Shown here: positions 1-8,784 of the stretch, piece after piece
How the letters are laid out: each line of letters opens with the position of its first letter
How positions within the stretch are numbered: position 1 is the first letter of the stretch
Origin: Anaerocolumna cellulosilytica
GTDB taxonomy: Bacteria; Bacillota; Clostridia; Lachnospirales; Lachnospiraceae
NCBI RefSeq assembly: GCF_014218335.1
Contig: NZ_AP023367.1
Coordinates: 573,001 to 637,000 of the forward strand
Reading direction: 5' to 3'
DNA: 64,000 nt
Made by a program: the position numbers and the translations under genes
Notes under the pieces: generated by a model
What the model was told of the DNA's origin: nothing
Seen by the model: only the letters and a program-made list of their open reading frames with translations
The model's database searches: none

Positions 1-230
1 GGATATCATTAGATATTGCAGCCTATACTCTGGGAGCAGAATATTTTGAAAGACATTTTACACTAAACCGCACCTGGAAAGGAACTGACCATGCGGCATC
101 TTTAGAACCAGATGGTATGAGAAGATTAGTTCGTAATCTAATTTCTGTCTCCAAGGCATTAACTTATAAAAAAGAAGATATTCTTGATATTGAAAAAGTA
201 CAACGTAACAAACTTAAATATGACAAATAA
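1..230 (+). CDS. neuB: Sialic-acid synthase family protein, C-terminal fragment
   Basis: Only the last 75 codons are present; the reading frame enters at base 3 and stops with TAA at 228-230. The visible residues include AEYFERHFTL and KGTDHAASLEP, a signature of the NeuB TIM barrel that condenses phosphoenolpyruvate with ManNAc or a related hexosamine to make nonulosonic acids. Most NeuB proteins continue into a C-terminal SAF (antifreeze-like) domain of about 60 residues, but this one stops roughly 30 residues after the barrel motif, so it appears to lack SAF. The neuA fusion starts 58 bp downstream and supports the pathway assignment. Whether the product is Neu5Ac, legionaminic acid or another nonulosonate cannot be told from this fragment. 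Confidence 0.85.
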   Translation, partial: ISLDIAAYTLGAEYFERHFTLNRTWKGTDHAASLEPDGMRRLVRNLISVSKALTYKKEDILDIEKVQRNKLKYDK

Positions 231-288
231 TTTTTTTAGACACACGTAATATAGAAGTCATTAAAAATTTTGCATAGAGGATGTTTAA

Positions 289-1437
289 ATGAGAAAAACA
301 GTCGCTTTAATACCTGCAAGGGGAGGAAGTAAATCAATACCTCTAAAAAATATTAAAACTATAAATGGTAAGCCACTTATTTATTGGACACTTATAGCTG
401 CTGAAAAATGCAGCTATATTGACGAAATTTATGTATCTACAGATAGTAATGAGATTAGGAATATCGTAGAGCATTTTAACTTGTCTAAGGTGCGAGTCGT
501 TAGTCGAAGTGAGGAAAGTTCTACTGATACTGCCTCCACAGAAGCGGTAATGATTGAATTTGCTGAAAATACTGAATTTGATAATATTGTATTAATTCAA
601 GCTACTTCGCCCTTACTTACTTATGAAGATCTCAATAACGGATTTAATCTGTATCTAAGTGACAATACGGATAGTGTTTTATCAGCAGTTCGGCAGAAAA
701 GATTTCTTTGGGAAACTAATAATCACTACGGGACTCCAATTAATTATGATATTTATAATAGACCAAGAAGGCAAGATTTTGACGGTTATTTGGTGGAGAA
801 CGGAGCTTTTTATATAACTTCGAAAGAATTGCTTTTAAAGAGTAAGAATAGAATATCTGGAAACATTAAAGTGGTTGAAATGCCAGAGGATACCTATCAT
901 GAGATTGATGAACCTGTAGATTGGAAGATTACAGAACAATTGTTATACTATAAAAGTAAGAATAGGAATAAAATAAATACATCCGAAATTAAAATGGTAA
1001 TATCTGATTGTGACGGTGTTTTGACTGATGGTGGTATGTATTATACAGAACATGGTGATGAAATAAAAAAATTTAATACCAAAGACGGTATGGCATTTCA
1101 AATTTTAAGAGATAAAGGTATCGTGACTTGTATAATCACAGGAGAAGACCGAGAAATGGTTCGGAATCGAGCTAAAAAGCTTAATATAAATGAACTATAC
1201 ATGGGTATTAACAATAAGATGGATATTGTAGACAGTCTCTGCAAAAAGTATAATATAGAGTTAGAGGAAATTGTTTACATAGGCGATGATATAAATGATT
1301 TGGAGTGCATTAAAAAATGTGGTTATACGATATGTCCTTCCGATGCAGTTGACATGGTGAAAAGAGAAGCGGATTATATATGCAACGCCAAGGGCGGAGA
1401 GGGCGTTGTAAGAGAAGCAATATATCATCTGTTTTGA
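289..1437 (+). CDS. neuA: CMP-nonulosonate synthetase fused to KdsC-like HAD phosphatase
   Basis: The 382-residue product has two domains. Residues 1-225 are an acylneuraminate cytidylyltransferase: the N-terminal LIPARGGSKSIPLKN nucleotide-binding loop is plain, and this domain activates a nonulosonic acid with CTP. Residues about 233-382 form a KdsC-type HAD phosphatase with the DxDG motif SDCDGVLTDG near residue 240 and the motif GDDINDLE near 340. KdsC-like domains remove phosphate from 8- or 9-phosphorylated keto-acids, so the fusion may couple dephosphorylation with CMP activation; vertebrate CMAS has the same domain order. An AGAGGATG ribosome binding site lies just before the ATG. It follows neuB directly and probably shares its transcript. 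The exact sugar is unknown. Confidence 0.88.
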   Translation: MRKTVALIPARGGSKSIPLKNIKTINGKPLIYWTLIAAEKCSYIDEIYVSTDSNEIRNIVEHFNLSKVRVVSRSEESSTDTASTEAVMIEFAENTEFDNIVLIQATSPLLTYEDLNNGFNLYLSDNTDSVLSAVRQKRFLWETNNHYGTPINYDIYNRPRRQDFDGYLVENGAFYITSKELLLKSKNRISGNIKVVEMPEDTYHEIDEPVDWKITEQLLYYKSKNRNKINTSEIKMVISDCDGVLTDGGMYYTEHGDEIKKFNTKDGMAFQILRDKGIVTCIITGEDREMVRNRAKKLNINELYMGINNKMDIVDSLCKKYNIELEEIVYIGDDINDLECIKKCGYTICPSDAVDMVKREADYICNAKGGEGVVREAIYHLF

Positions 1438-1478
1438 TTAATCGAAATTTGTCTTTATTTAGATAGGAGGGGTAAGTA

Positions 1479-2339
1479 ATGGAACAGCGGAAGTGTCACT
1501 TATGCAGTAGTGAGGATATTCGGTTGATACATAAAGGAACACGTGATAATAGTCATATAGACGTATTAAAGTGTGCAAATTGTGAATTGGTATTTTTATC
1601 TTCCTTTGACCATATTCGTGAGGGCTATTATGAAGAATCAGGAATGCATGTTGATAAAGAGTTAGACATTGTTAAATGGAGAAAAAGTACTTATGAGGAC
1701 GATATTAGGAGGAAAGAATTCCTAAAAAATATTATCAATAAAAAAGATGTATTGGATTTTGGCTGTGGTAATGGCGGATTTATAGAATATGCACAGCCTT
1801 TGGTTAATAGTATATGTGGAATTGAATTAGAAGAGGCTGCCCGTAAATATTTACTCTCAGATGGTAAGACGATTTGGGCTGATATAGAGTATTGTGATAA
1901 AAAGTTCGATGTAATCACTTTGTTTCATGTCTTGGAACACCTAGAGCATCCAATAGAATATTTGATGAAACTAGGAAATTTGCTAAAGCCAGAATCAGAA
2001 AGCCAGATTATTATTGAGATACCCAATGCTGATGATGCATTACTGACGCTCTATCATTCAACGAATTTTGCAGATTTTACTTACTGGAGTCCGCATTTGT
2101 TTTTATACAATCCCAGTAATATTGAGACGTTGGTTGAAAATAGTGGCTTTAGAGTTAACTGGATAAAACAGGTACAACGATATCCATTGGCAAATCATCT
2201 ATATTGGTTATCCAAAGGAATGCCTGGAGGACATGCTATATGGAATTTTCTAAATGATAATCAATTACATGAGCAATATGAGCGTATACTTAGTGAGAGA
2301 GGTATGTGTGATACTATCTTGGTTAGTTTAAGCAAGTAA
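1479..2339 (+). CDS. SAM-dependent methyltransferase with N-terminal zinc finger
   Basis: A 286-residue class I methyltransferase. Two CxxC pairs (C6/C9 and C32/C35) near the N-terminus look like a zinc ribbon, as in the small-zinc-binding-plus-Methyltransf_13/23 family found in many sugar gene clusters. Motif I is DFGCGNGGF near residue 92 and a later LFHVLEHLEHP motif follows. The strong AGGAGGGG site before the ATG supports the start. It sits between neuA and a glycosyltransferase, so a sugar or glycan-intermediate O- or C-methylation role is likely. The acceptor cannot be inferred from sequence. Confidence 0.8.
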   Translation: MEQRKCHLCSSEDIRLIHKGTRDNSHIDVLKCANCELVFLSSFDHIREGYYEESGMHVDKELDIVKWRKSTYEDDIRRKEFLKNIINKKDVLDFGCGNGGFIEYAQPLVNSICGIELEEAARKYLLSDGKTIWADIEYCDKKFDVITLFHVLEHLEHPIEYLMKLGNLLKPESESQIIIEIPNADDALLTLYHSTNFADFTYWSPHLFLYNPSNIETLVENSGFRVNWIKQVQRYPLANHLYWLSKGMPGGHAIWNFLNDNQLHEQYERILSERGMCDTILVSLSK

Positions 2340-2412
2340 ACTCTACAGTTATTCAATAACCTTTAATTATAAACCAATTACAATGTGTACATTGGTTATG
2401 GGAGAAAAGAAA

Positions 2413-3450
2413 ATGATATCCTTGAGTCTGTGTATGATTGTTAAAAATGAAGAAACAAACATAGAAAGTTGTTTAAAAAGCATTTCCTCGTATATTGACG
2501 AGATAATTATTGTTGATACTGGATCAGAAGACAGAACAAAGGAATTAGCTATGAAATATACGGACAAAGTGTATAACTTTGAATGGAATAATAATTTTGC
2601 TGATGCAAGAAATTTTTCGCTTAGTAAGTCTAGTAATGATTATGTCTTAGTGTTGGATTGCGATGAAATTGTTCAGGACATAAACATTATTGAAATAAAG
2701 AAGCTAATTGAAGAGAATCCTGATAAAATCGGACGGTTACTCATAGTAAATGAATTCAAAAGAAAAGGAGTACCTTATAAATCTAAAGAAAGATTGAGTC
2801 GATTATTTTCTAAAAAGCATTATGCCTATAATGGTATGATACATGAGCAAATTGTACCTATTTTTGATAAGGAGATAAGTACCTATGATGTACCATTGAA
2901 GATAATACATAATGGTTATACAGGAGATGTAGAAGCAAGAAAGTTTAAAACTGATAGGAATATTAATTTATTAAAAACTGCTCTTAAGGAAACGCCGGAT
3001 GACCCATATATTATCTATCAATTAGGAAAAAGCTATTATATGGAAGAAGAATACCTGGGTGCTTGTAAATACTTTGAGAGGGCATTATATTATGATTTGG
3101 ATACAAGGCTGGAATATGTTCAAGATATGGTAGAAAGTTATGGCTATTCCTTACTGAATTCTGCGCAATATGATGTTGCTTTACAATTATTGAATGTTTA
3201 TGAGGATTTTAGCCATTCAGCTGATTTTATATTTCTTGTTGCATTGATTTTAATGAATAATGGGGAGTTTCAGGAAGCAGTAAACGAATTTATTAAGGCA
3301 ACTGAGAAAAAAGAGTGTAAAATGGAAGGGGTCAATGATTATCTAGCTTATTATAATATCGGTGTCATATTTGAGTGTTTAGGCGATAATGAAACTTCAA
3401 GAAAATATTATGAAAAATGCGGTAAATATAAAGTTTTAAAGAATGCATAA
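2413..3450 (+). CDS. Family 2 glycosyltransferase with C-terminal TPR repeats
   Basis: The chosen ATG at 2413 begins MISLSLCMIVKNEE and is preceded by GGGAGAAAAG; upstream in-frame ATGs at 2383 and 2398 lack a site. Residues 1-200 are a GT-A family 2 domain with the nucleotide-sugar motif VDTGSEDRT and a DxD-type LDCDE near residue 83. Residues about 200-346 contain tetratricopeptide-like helices, for example a YQLGKSYYMEEEYLGA stretch and a terminal AYYNIGVIFECLGD stretch. This GT2-TPR layout is typical of enzymes that glycosylate peptides or proteins (SunS is a known relative). A clear paralogue lies at 28189-29220, at the other end of the locus. The donor sugar is unknown. Confidence 0.82.
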   Translation: MISLSLCMIVKNEETNIESCLKSISSYIDEIIIVDTGSEDRTKELAMKYTDKVYNFEWNNNFADARNFSLSKSSNDYVLVLDCDEIVQDINIIEIKKLIEENPDKIGRLLIVNEFKRKGVPYKSKERLSRLFSKKHYAYNGMIHEQIVPIFDKEISTYDVPLKIIHNGYTGDVEARKFKTDRNINLLKTALKETPDDPYIIYQLGKSYYMEEEYLGACKYFERALYYDLDTRLEYVQDMVESYGYSLLNSAQYDVALQLLNVYEDFSHSADFIFLVALILMNNGEFQEAVNEFIKATEKKECKMEGVNDYLAYYNIGVIFECLGDNETSRKYYEKCGKYKVLKNA

Positions 3451-3511
3451 AATTAAAAAAGTATAAGAAATAAGGTCTAGTTTTTTTACTCTTAGGTAAT
3501 ATAATAAATGT

Positions 3512-3542
3512 TGGAGGTATGTCAAACATTGATGTACCTCCA
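3512..3542. repeat. 31-bp interrupted palindrome at edge of IS remnant
   Basis: TGGAGGTA at 3512-3519 is the exact reverse complement of TACCTCCA at 3535-3542, and inside it TCAA/TTGA also pair. The right arm resembles the terminal inverted repeat expected downstream of the IS3-family orfB remnant at 3590-3957, which is read on the minus strand. The left arm looks like a second, oppositely oriented copy of that end. Confidence 0.55.
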
Positions 3543-3556
3543 TTAGTTAGACTTTA

Positions 3557-3584
3557 TTGCGTAGTAGATTTATCTGCTACGCAA
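3557..3584. terminator. Hairpin with 12-bp stem between IS end and orfB remnant
   Basis: TTGCGTAGTAGA and TCTGCTACGCAA form a 12-bp stem (one G-U pair) with a TTTA loop, followed on the plus strand by TTATTTTAT. It could terminate the GT2 gene ending at 3450, or be part of the IS element itself between its transposase stop and its terminal repeat. Confidence 0.55.
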
Positions 3585-3589
3585 TTATT

Positions 3590-3957
3590 TTATGCAACCA
3601 AGAAGCTAAGCTTATATTTCACAACGATTATCCACCCTAGTTTCTCCTTAATCCGAATGAAAAGTAGTCTGATTAACCTACCCCACCTTGTCTTTATATG
3701 AACCGTATTTATGACTTTTTCTAGTAAAAGAATTAACTTGAAGACCAAGGTTCTGAACAATTCTTTGAATACGTTTCTTGTTTACAATGTGACCCTGTTT
3801 TCTTGCTATCCATAAATCCGAAGAAGGCTGAAGTCTTTGTTTTCTTTTCTATTTTCAAGGGTTTTTGCTCTAGAACCTCAGTTGGATTTTCTCTATCAAA
3901 ACGTTTCTGCCAGTACATATATAGGTTGATTTGGGAAAACCTGCATATGTGAGAATT
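3590..3957 (-). pseudogene. Decayed IS3-family (IS150-like) orfB with internal deletion
   Basis: Read on the minus strand, 3957 downward gives the start of an IS3-family orfB (ICRFSQINLYMYWQKRF, then RENPTEVLEQK), shifts frame around KENKDF, and resumes at VNKKRIQRIVQNLGLQVNSF to a premature stop at 3679-3681. A second piece in another frame (RIKEKLGW then KYKLSFLVA, stop at 3590-3592) matches the usual C-terminal tail of the same protein. The DDE catalytic core between them is missing, so this is an internally deleted, frameshifted remnant that cannot transpose by itself. orfA is absent. It marks a past insertion between the neu genes and the rest of the glycan locus. Confidence 0.75.
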
Positions 3958-4033
3958 GGGGTCAGTTCAAATGCTTCCAACATTTATTTTCTTTACATTA
4001 ATTCATCTACACGTAACGTCTGAGTATACTATA

Positions 4034-4066
4034 ATTCAAACAACATCAAATGGATGTTGTTTGAAT
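4034..4066 (-). terminator. 14-bp perfect hairpin after the minus-strand glycosyltransferase
   Basis: ATTCAAACAACATC (4034-4047) pairs perfectly with GATGTTGTTTGAAT (4053-4066) around a 5-base loop, two bases past the stop codon of the gene at 4068-5267. The following minus-strand sequence is only weakly T-rich, so termination strength is uncertain. Confidence 0.65.
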
Positions 4067-4067
4067 G

Positions 4068-5267
4068 TTAAATACTTATTGTACCAAAATTTATGTTGTA
4101 ATAATAGTCTAATATCTTTTCTGCATTATGTGCCCAGCTATGAGATTTTTGAGCTATTTTATAACCGTTTAAAGCAATTTGAGAACCTAAACAATTATCA
4201 TTAAGTACAGATTTGATATTATCAATGCAACTATTGTCAAGGTTTATGTTATATAAAATAATATTACTCATATTCTTAAAATCTTTATTAATAATCGGAA
4301 AGTCATTTGTTAAACATATTGCACCATTTAACATAGAAGTGAAAATACGCTCATGAAAGCCTTCTTGTAAAGTCGGTACATGATTTAATACAATTTTAGA
4401 TCTGCTCATAAGGTTAATGACATTAGTGATATCTTTATCAGGAATAGTAGCTATACTAAGAAAATCAGAATTAGTATATTCAGAATCTTCCCACCCATTT
4501 CCGCATACTGTAACTTTAATCTCATGGTCAAGTAAACAGGTAATAATTTGGTCACGTGTATAGGCTCTTATATAGCGGTCAATTACATTATATAACTCCA
4601 TAAGTTCGACGAATTCATCATTGGAATAAGTAAAATGAATTTTAGTTAAATAATCTTTTAATGCCTCTTGTAAAGTTAACATTGGATTAATTAACATTGT
4701 TTCAATTAAATCATTAGCTATATTTTTATAAACATCCGGTAAGGATTTTATTTCATCATAAATTACAGACGGTGGAACGTAGGAGGAGGGGAAAAATATA
4801 TCTATATCACGTTTTTTAAAAGGCGTATCGGCGTGTGAGGTGAAACCACCATGTGATAAAAATGTGGTATGTTTTACATTAGGTAAATATGCATTTATAA
4901 ATTCAATATGACTGTAATCAATACAAGCAATATGCATATTATCGCTATGAGCAGTTGTTAATCTGTGTAAGTGGTAAATTGGATGGTCAACTATATGACC
5001 AAAAAATGTTACGTTTTTATTATAACTTATGATAGGAGCATTAGTATTTTTAATACATTCTGAAAATAGAAGTGCCTGGAATGAAAAAACAATATGAAAT
5101 GTTGAGAGCAAACTTACACTTATTTGTTCGCAGTCCTTTTCTAAGGTTAGATCAAGTATTGTAACATTACATCCAAGTTCAGTAAAGCCGTCGGCGATTT
5201 GGTCAGAGGCATGCCGTAAAACATTATACATGGATTGTCCTTTTAATATAAGGATATTGATTTTCAT
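4068..5267 (-). CDS. CgeB-like family 1-type glycosyltransferase
   Basis: A 399-residue soluble protein with a GT-B layout. The N-terminal half starts MKINILILKGQSMYNVLRHA and carries a variable Rossmann half; the C-terminal half has LNHVPTLQEGFHERIFTS followed by MLNGAICLTN near residues 300-322, the conserved signature of the Glyco_trans_1_2/CgeB group. CgeB-type proteins attach sugars to spore-surface or cell-surface polymers. It is the only glycan-locus gene on the minus strand, is transcribed away from the 5555 gene, and has a good ribosome site (AAGGAGA) before its ATG. Separate orientation and the adjacent IS remnant hint that it was inserted or inverted independently. Confidence 0.75.
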   Translation of the reverse strand: MKINILILKGQSMYNVLRHASDQIADGFTELGCNVTILDLTLEKDCEQISVSLLSTFHIVFSFQALLFSECIKNTNAPIISYNKNVTFFGHIVDHPIYHLHRLTTAHSDNMHIACIDYSHIEFINAYLPNVKHTTFLSHGGFTSHADTPFKKRDIDIFFPSSYVPPSVIYDEIKSLPDVYKNIANDLIETMLINPMLTLQEALKDYLTKIHFTYSNDEFVELMELYNVIDRYIRAYTRDQIITCLLDHEIKVTVCGNGWEDSEYTNSDFLSIATIPDKDITNVINLMSRSKIVLNHVPTLQEGFHERIFTSMLNGAICLTNDFPIINKDFKNMSNIILYNINLDNSCIDNIKSVLNDNCLGSQIALNGYKIAQKSHSWAHNAEKILDYYYNINFGTISI

Positions 5268-5554
5268 AAGATATTCTCCTTTGTAAATTACAGTAATCCT
5301 AAATAATAATTAGAATTGGATTCCGATAACTGTTCTTTAATAGTGTATATTATTTTTAATTTATTGACAAGCAATTATGTACACTTTCAAAGCTAAGAAT
5401 TAAATGATATTTTTTATAAATTATTACTATTCAGAAAAAGTGAATTTATGTCGAAATATAAAAGTAGATGTGCGATAATGTATTATCATGATTGTATTTT
5501 TATTTCACTATAATATAAATTATTTTGGTAAAATTGAATAAAAAAGGAATAAAT

Positions 5555-6913
5555 ATGCGAAAATATTTAAAAGAAAAATTAATGACTTTGTTTAGTGAGA
5601 TGAAAGAGGCAGAAAAAACCTTACTTAGATTAATAAAAAGTGAAGATAATTTTAATTTGCAATACTTGCTTACTGAATTACAGCAAGCAGCATTAGCTAT
5701 TGGAAAAGAGGCAGAAAAATCTGAAGGTGATGATTCAACATTTATTCATCTTTTAGAGGAATATTGTGAACTGATATGGCAATGCAATATATCAAAAACA
5801 TGTAGTGAAAAGTTGAAGATATTGGCACAAATTTCAGATAAAAGAAAAGATGCGACTAGTATACTCAAGCATTATATCCAGACACAATATGAGATAGTTT
5901 TTTTGCCCTATAAAGCTAGTATGTGGGATAGCCTTGAAAGCGTTTGGCGAGCTGCAAAGGAAGATATTAATTGCGATTGTTATGTTATTCCTATACCGTA
6001 TTATGATAAAAGACCGGATGGTAGTTTAGGCGATATGCATTATGAAGGTCATCAGTTGCCAGAGTATGTTTCAGTTACAGATTATAAGCATTATGACTTT
6101 AGGACAAATCATCCGGATGTTATATACTTTCATAATCCGTACGACCAGTATAATTATGTAACTAGTGTTCACCCAGACTACTACTCAAATAGACTTAAGG
6201 AATATACAGATATGCTAGTGTATATTCCCTATTTTGTGAGTAGTGATAATGTGCCGGAACACTTTTGCAGCACCATGGGAGTATTCCGAGCAGATCGTGT
6301 CATAGTAGAGTCAGAGAAGATTCGCCAAACTTATATGAATGTTTATATGAATATACTAGGTGAAGAGCAAAAAAAGAGTGATATAGTAAATGGCTATGTA
6401 AATAAAAAATATTGGAATAATTTGAAACAGATTGCAGAAACCAAATTTTTAAATTTGGGCAATCCTAAATACGACAAAGTGATTTTAGCACAGGATGCCG
6501 TAATCCCCAAAGAATGGGAAGAGTTAATAATAAAAACTGACGGGAGTAAAAAGAAGGTTATTTTTTATAATACAACAGTAGATGCTATATTAAAAAGTCG
6601 TGAGAAAGCATTATTAAAAATAAAAAACACATTAGATTTTTTCAGAGAGCAAATGGATGTTGTGTTGTTGTGGAGACCACACCCGCTAGTCAGAGCCACA
6701 ATAAGTTCTGTAATTCCTCAATTATCTGATGAATATGATGATTTGGTGGAGAAATATCAGAGTGAAGGTTGGGGAATATTCGATGATACTACAGATTTTA
6801 ACAGAGCTATCATCATTTCTGATGCTTATTATGGTGATAAAAGCAGTGTAGTTGCATTGTATGAGCTAACTGGGAAGCCAGTATTGATACAGAGTTTGGA
6901 TATAATAACATAA
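5555..6913 (+). CDS. CDP-glycerol glycerophosphotransferase-like protein
   Basis: The start is taken at the ATG at 5555, preceded by AAAAAGGAATAA; an upstream TTG at 5525 in the same frame has no site. The 452-residue product begins with a helical, charge-rich stretch of about 110 residues, then a region with FLPYKASMWDSLESVWRAA, and a GT-B C-terminal half with LLWRPHPL near residue 375 and SDAYYGDKSSVVALYELTGKPVL near the end. The WRPHP and gD.SS motifs are features of the glyphos_transf family (TagB/TagF fold), which transfers polyol-phosphates from CDP-polyols. The cytidylyltransferase immediately downstream fits this. The acceptor is unknown. The 287-bp gap upstream is shared with a divergent gene; a TATAAT-like box lies at about 5511. 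Confidence 0.7.
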   Translation: MRKYLKEKLMTLFSEMKEAEKTLLRLIKSEDNFNLQYLLTELQQAALAIGKEAEKSEGDDSTFIHLLEEYCELIWQCNISKTCSEKLKILAQISDKRKDATSILKHYIQTQYEIVFLPYKASMWDSLESVWRAAKEDINCDCYVIPIPYYDKRPDGSLGDMHYEGHQLPEYVSVTDYKHYDFRTNHPDVIYFHNPYDQYNYVTSVHPDYYSNRLKEYTDMLVYIPYFVSSDNVPEHFCSTMGVFRADRVIVESEKIRQTYMNVYMNILGEEQKKSDIVNGYVNKKYWNNLKQIAETKFLNLGNPKYDKVILAQDAVIPKEWEELIIKTDGSKKKVIFYNTTVDAILKSREKALLKIKNTLDFFREQMDVVLLWRPHPLVRATISSVIPQLSDEYDDLVEKYQSEGWGIFDDTTDFNRAIIISDAYYGDKSSVVALYELTGKPVLIQSLDIIT

Positions 6914-6961
6914 GAGAAGGAGAATGCACCTATAAATATAGAGTGTAAAGTCATTTAGCCT

Positions 6962-7678
6962 ATGAATGTTGCACTGATTTTTGCCGGTGGTACCGGACAG
7001 AGAATGAACTCAAAATCTAAACCGAAACAATTCCTTGAAATGCATGGAAAGCCAATTATTATTTATACTTTAGAATATTTTAATGAACACCCTGAAATTG
7101 ATGCAATCTGCATTGTGTGCTTATATGGGTGGGAGAAAGAATTAGAACGCTTGCTGACCAGTTATAACATACATAAGGTAAAGTGGGTTACTACTGGGGG
7201 TGAGACGGGACATGATTCCATTTTTAATGGACTAAAAGTTATGAAAAATGACCTGCAAGATAAGGATGTTGTTATCATACATGATGGTGTAAGACCGTTA
7301 ATTAGTAAAGAGTTGATTGATAAAAATATTAAGACCGTTGCATTATATGGTAATTCAATAACTGTAGAAAAAGCCAATGAGTCTATTGTTCAGATAAATG
7401 ACAATGGAATTATTGATAATGTGCCATCCAGGGCAAAAATGAGAATTGCAAAAGCACCACAATGCTTCAGATTTGAGGAAATATGGACAGTACATGAGCA
7501 GGCACAAAAGGATGGTTTTAAGTCTATAGACTCCGCTCATTTGCTTCACTATTATGGACATACGCTTCATACTGTTGAAAGTACACCGTATAATATAAAA
7601 ATAGCAACACCTTCGGATTTTTATGTTTTTCGTGCATTATTTGAAGCAATGGAGAATTCTCAAATTTTTGGTATATAA
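6962..7678 (+). CDS. IspD/TarI-like cytidylyltransferase
   Basis: A 238-residue protein of the IspD family: the N-terminal LIFAGGTGQRMNSKSKPKQF loop binds CTP, and HDGVRPLIS around residue 102 is the second family motif. IspD makes CDP-methylerythritol, while TarI paralogues make CDP-ribitol for teichoic acids. Its position between two CDP-polyol-transferase-like genes favours a TarI-like role in supplying a CDP-linked polyol. No TarJ-type reductase is in the window. The nearest good ribosome site is about 40 bp upstream, so translation may depend on coupling or on a different start. A housekeeping IspD elsewhere in the genome would strengthen the TarI-like reading. Confidence 0.78.
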   Translation: MNVALIFAGGTGQRMNSKSKPKQFLEMHGKPIIIYTLEYFNEHPEIDAICIVCLYGWEKELERLLTSYNIHKVKWVTTGGETGHDSIFNGLKVMKNDLQDKDVVIIHDGVRPLISKELIDKNIKTVALYGNSITVEKANESIVQINDNGIIDNVPSRAKMRIAKAPQCFRFEEIWTVHEQAQKDGFKSIDSAHLLHYYGHTLHTVESTPYNIKIATPSDFYVFRALFEAMENSQIFGI

Positions 7679-7691
7679 AAGGGTGTGCAGA

Positions 7692-8783
7692 ATGCATTTA
7701 AATTATGGTGGATATAATGAATTTTATCAGGCGCAAAAGGATAAGAAAATTGTTTGCTTTGGTGCAGGCATGATGCCTTATTATATAGAAGATTTATTAG
7801 AGCAATGGGGCGTTATTAATAATATAAGTTTTTTTATAGATAATAGTAAAAAAAAGCTGGGTTATGTTTGGGAACGCCGGAAGGTTCCTATATTAACGAT
7901 TGATGCTTTTCTAGATAAAGGCCTGCAAAATTATATAATATTAATAACTTGTGAAACATTTGAACCAATATGCGGACAATTAGAACAATTAGAACAATTT
8001 AATGATATAGACTGTTTTATATACGCATATGTAAATAAAAGTTATATATATACTAAGTTTGTACAAGAACCTGTACCTGATCAATTAGAAGTCAAAATTC
8101 CTCGAACAATTCACTATTGTTGGTTTGGAGGTCAGAAACTATCGGATTTGGAAGAGAGATGTATACAAAGTTGGAAAGAGTTTTGTCCAGATTATGAGAT
8201 TGTTAGATGGGACGAAAATAATTATGATGTTAATAAAAATTTATATATGAAACAGGCATACAAAGCAGGTAAATGGGCTTTTGTATCGGATTATGCAAGA
8301 TTGGATATTCTTTATACATATGGTGGTATTTATTTAGATACTGATGTTGAAATTATTAAGAGTATAGAAAGATTATTATATAACGAGGCGTTTATTGCCT
8401 ATGGTGAATGGCCGTCATTAAACAGTGGAGCTGGAATAGGCTCAGTGAAAGGTAACGAAATATTAAAAGAGATGAGAGATGATCCTCGTAGTACAATACC
8501 TTTTATTAACAACCATGGTGAATACAACTTAGAAACTAATAGTATTTATGAATCGGCAGTGTTAAAAAAGTACGGATTAAAACAAAATTTTGAAATTCAG
8601 TTAGTTAAAAACTTTATGGTATATCATCCTGTTTATTTTGCTCCAGCAAGCGTTGTTGGAGACAGGGCTTTTATCAATGAATATACCTATGCCATTCATC
8701 ATTGTCATGGAAGCTGGGCAGATAAAAAGCGTAAGATTGATAAGAAGAAGACGCTAAACAGATTAAGAAGGGATAAAGAATAA
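7692..8783 (+). CDS. Rossmann module plus GT32 (OCH1-like) glycosyltransferase, paralogue 1
   Basis: The ATG at 7692 aligns with the starts of its three paralogues; earlier in-frame starts would overlap the previous gene. Residues 1-120 hold a Rossmann-like domain opening with IVCFGAGMM and containing FIDNSKKKLG. Residues about 134-360 are a glycosyltransferase with a DxD sugar-binding motif (Gly_transf_sug, GT32): IHYCWFGG, SYARLD-type FVSDYARLD, and GGIYLDTDVE near residue 216 (the DxD). No signal peptide or membrane segment is visible, so it should act in the cytosol. Related genes follow at 10468, 11578 and 12708. Donor and acceptor are unknown. Confidence 0.82.
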   Translation: MHLNYGGYNEFYQAQKDKKIVCFGAGMMPYYIEDLLEQWGVINNISFFIDNSKKKLGYVWERRKVPILTIDAFLDKGLQNYIILITCETFEPICGQLEQLEQFNDIDCFIYAYVNKSYIYTKFVQEPVPDQLEVKIPRTIHYCWFGGQKLSDLEERCIQSWKEFCPDYEIVRWDENNYDVNKNLYMKQAYKAGKWAFVSDYARLDILYTYGGIYLDTDVEIIKSIERLLYNEAFIAYGEWPSLNSGAGIGSVKGNEILKEMRDDPRSTIPFINNHGEYNLETNSIYESAVLKKYGLKQNFEIQLVKNFMVYHPVYFAPASVVGDRAFINEYTYAIHHCHGSWADKKRKIDKKKTLNRLRRDKE

Positions 8784-8784
8784 T

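Noticed and set aside
3956-4204. Plus-strand frame across the IS remnant edge and the GT terminator
   Set aside because: Crosses a clear terminator and the end of a minus-strand gene; composition not protein-like.
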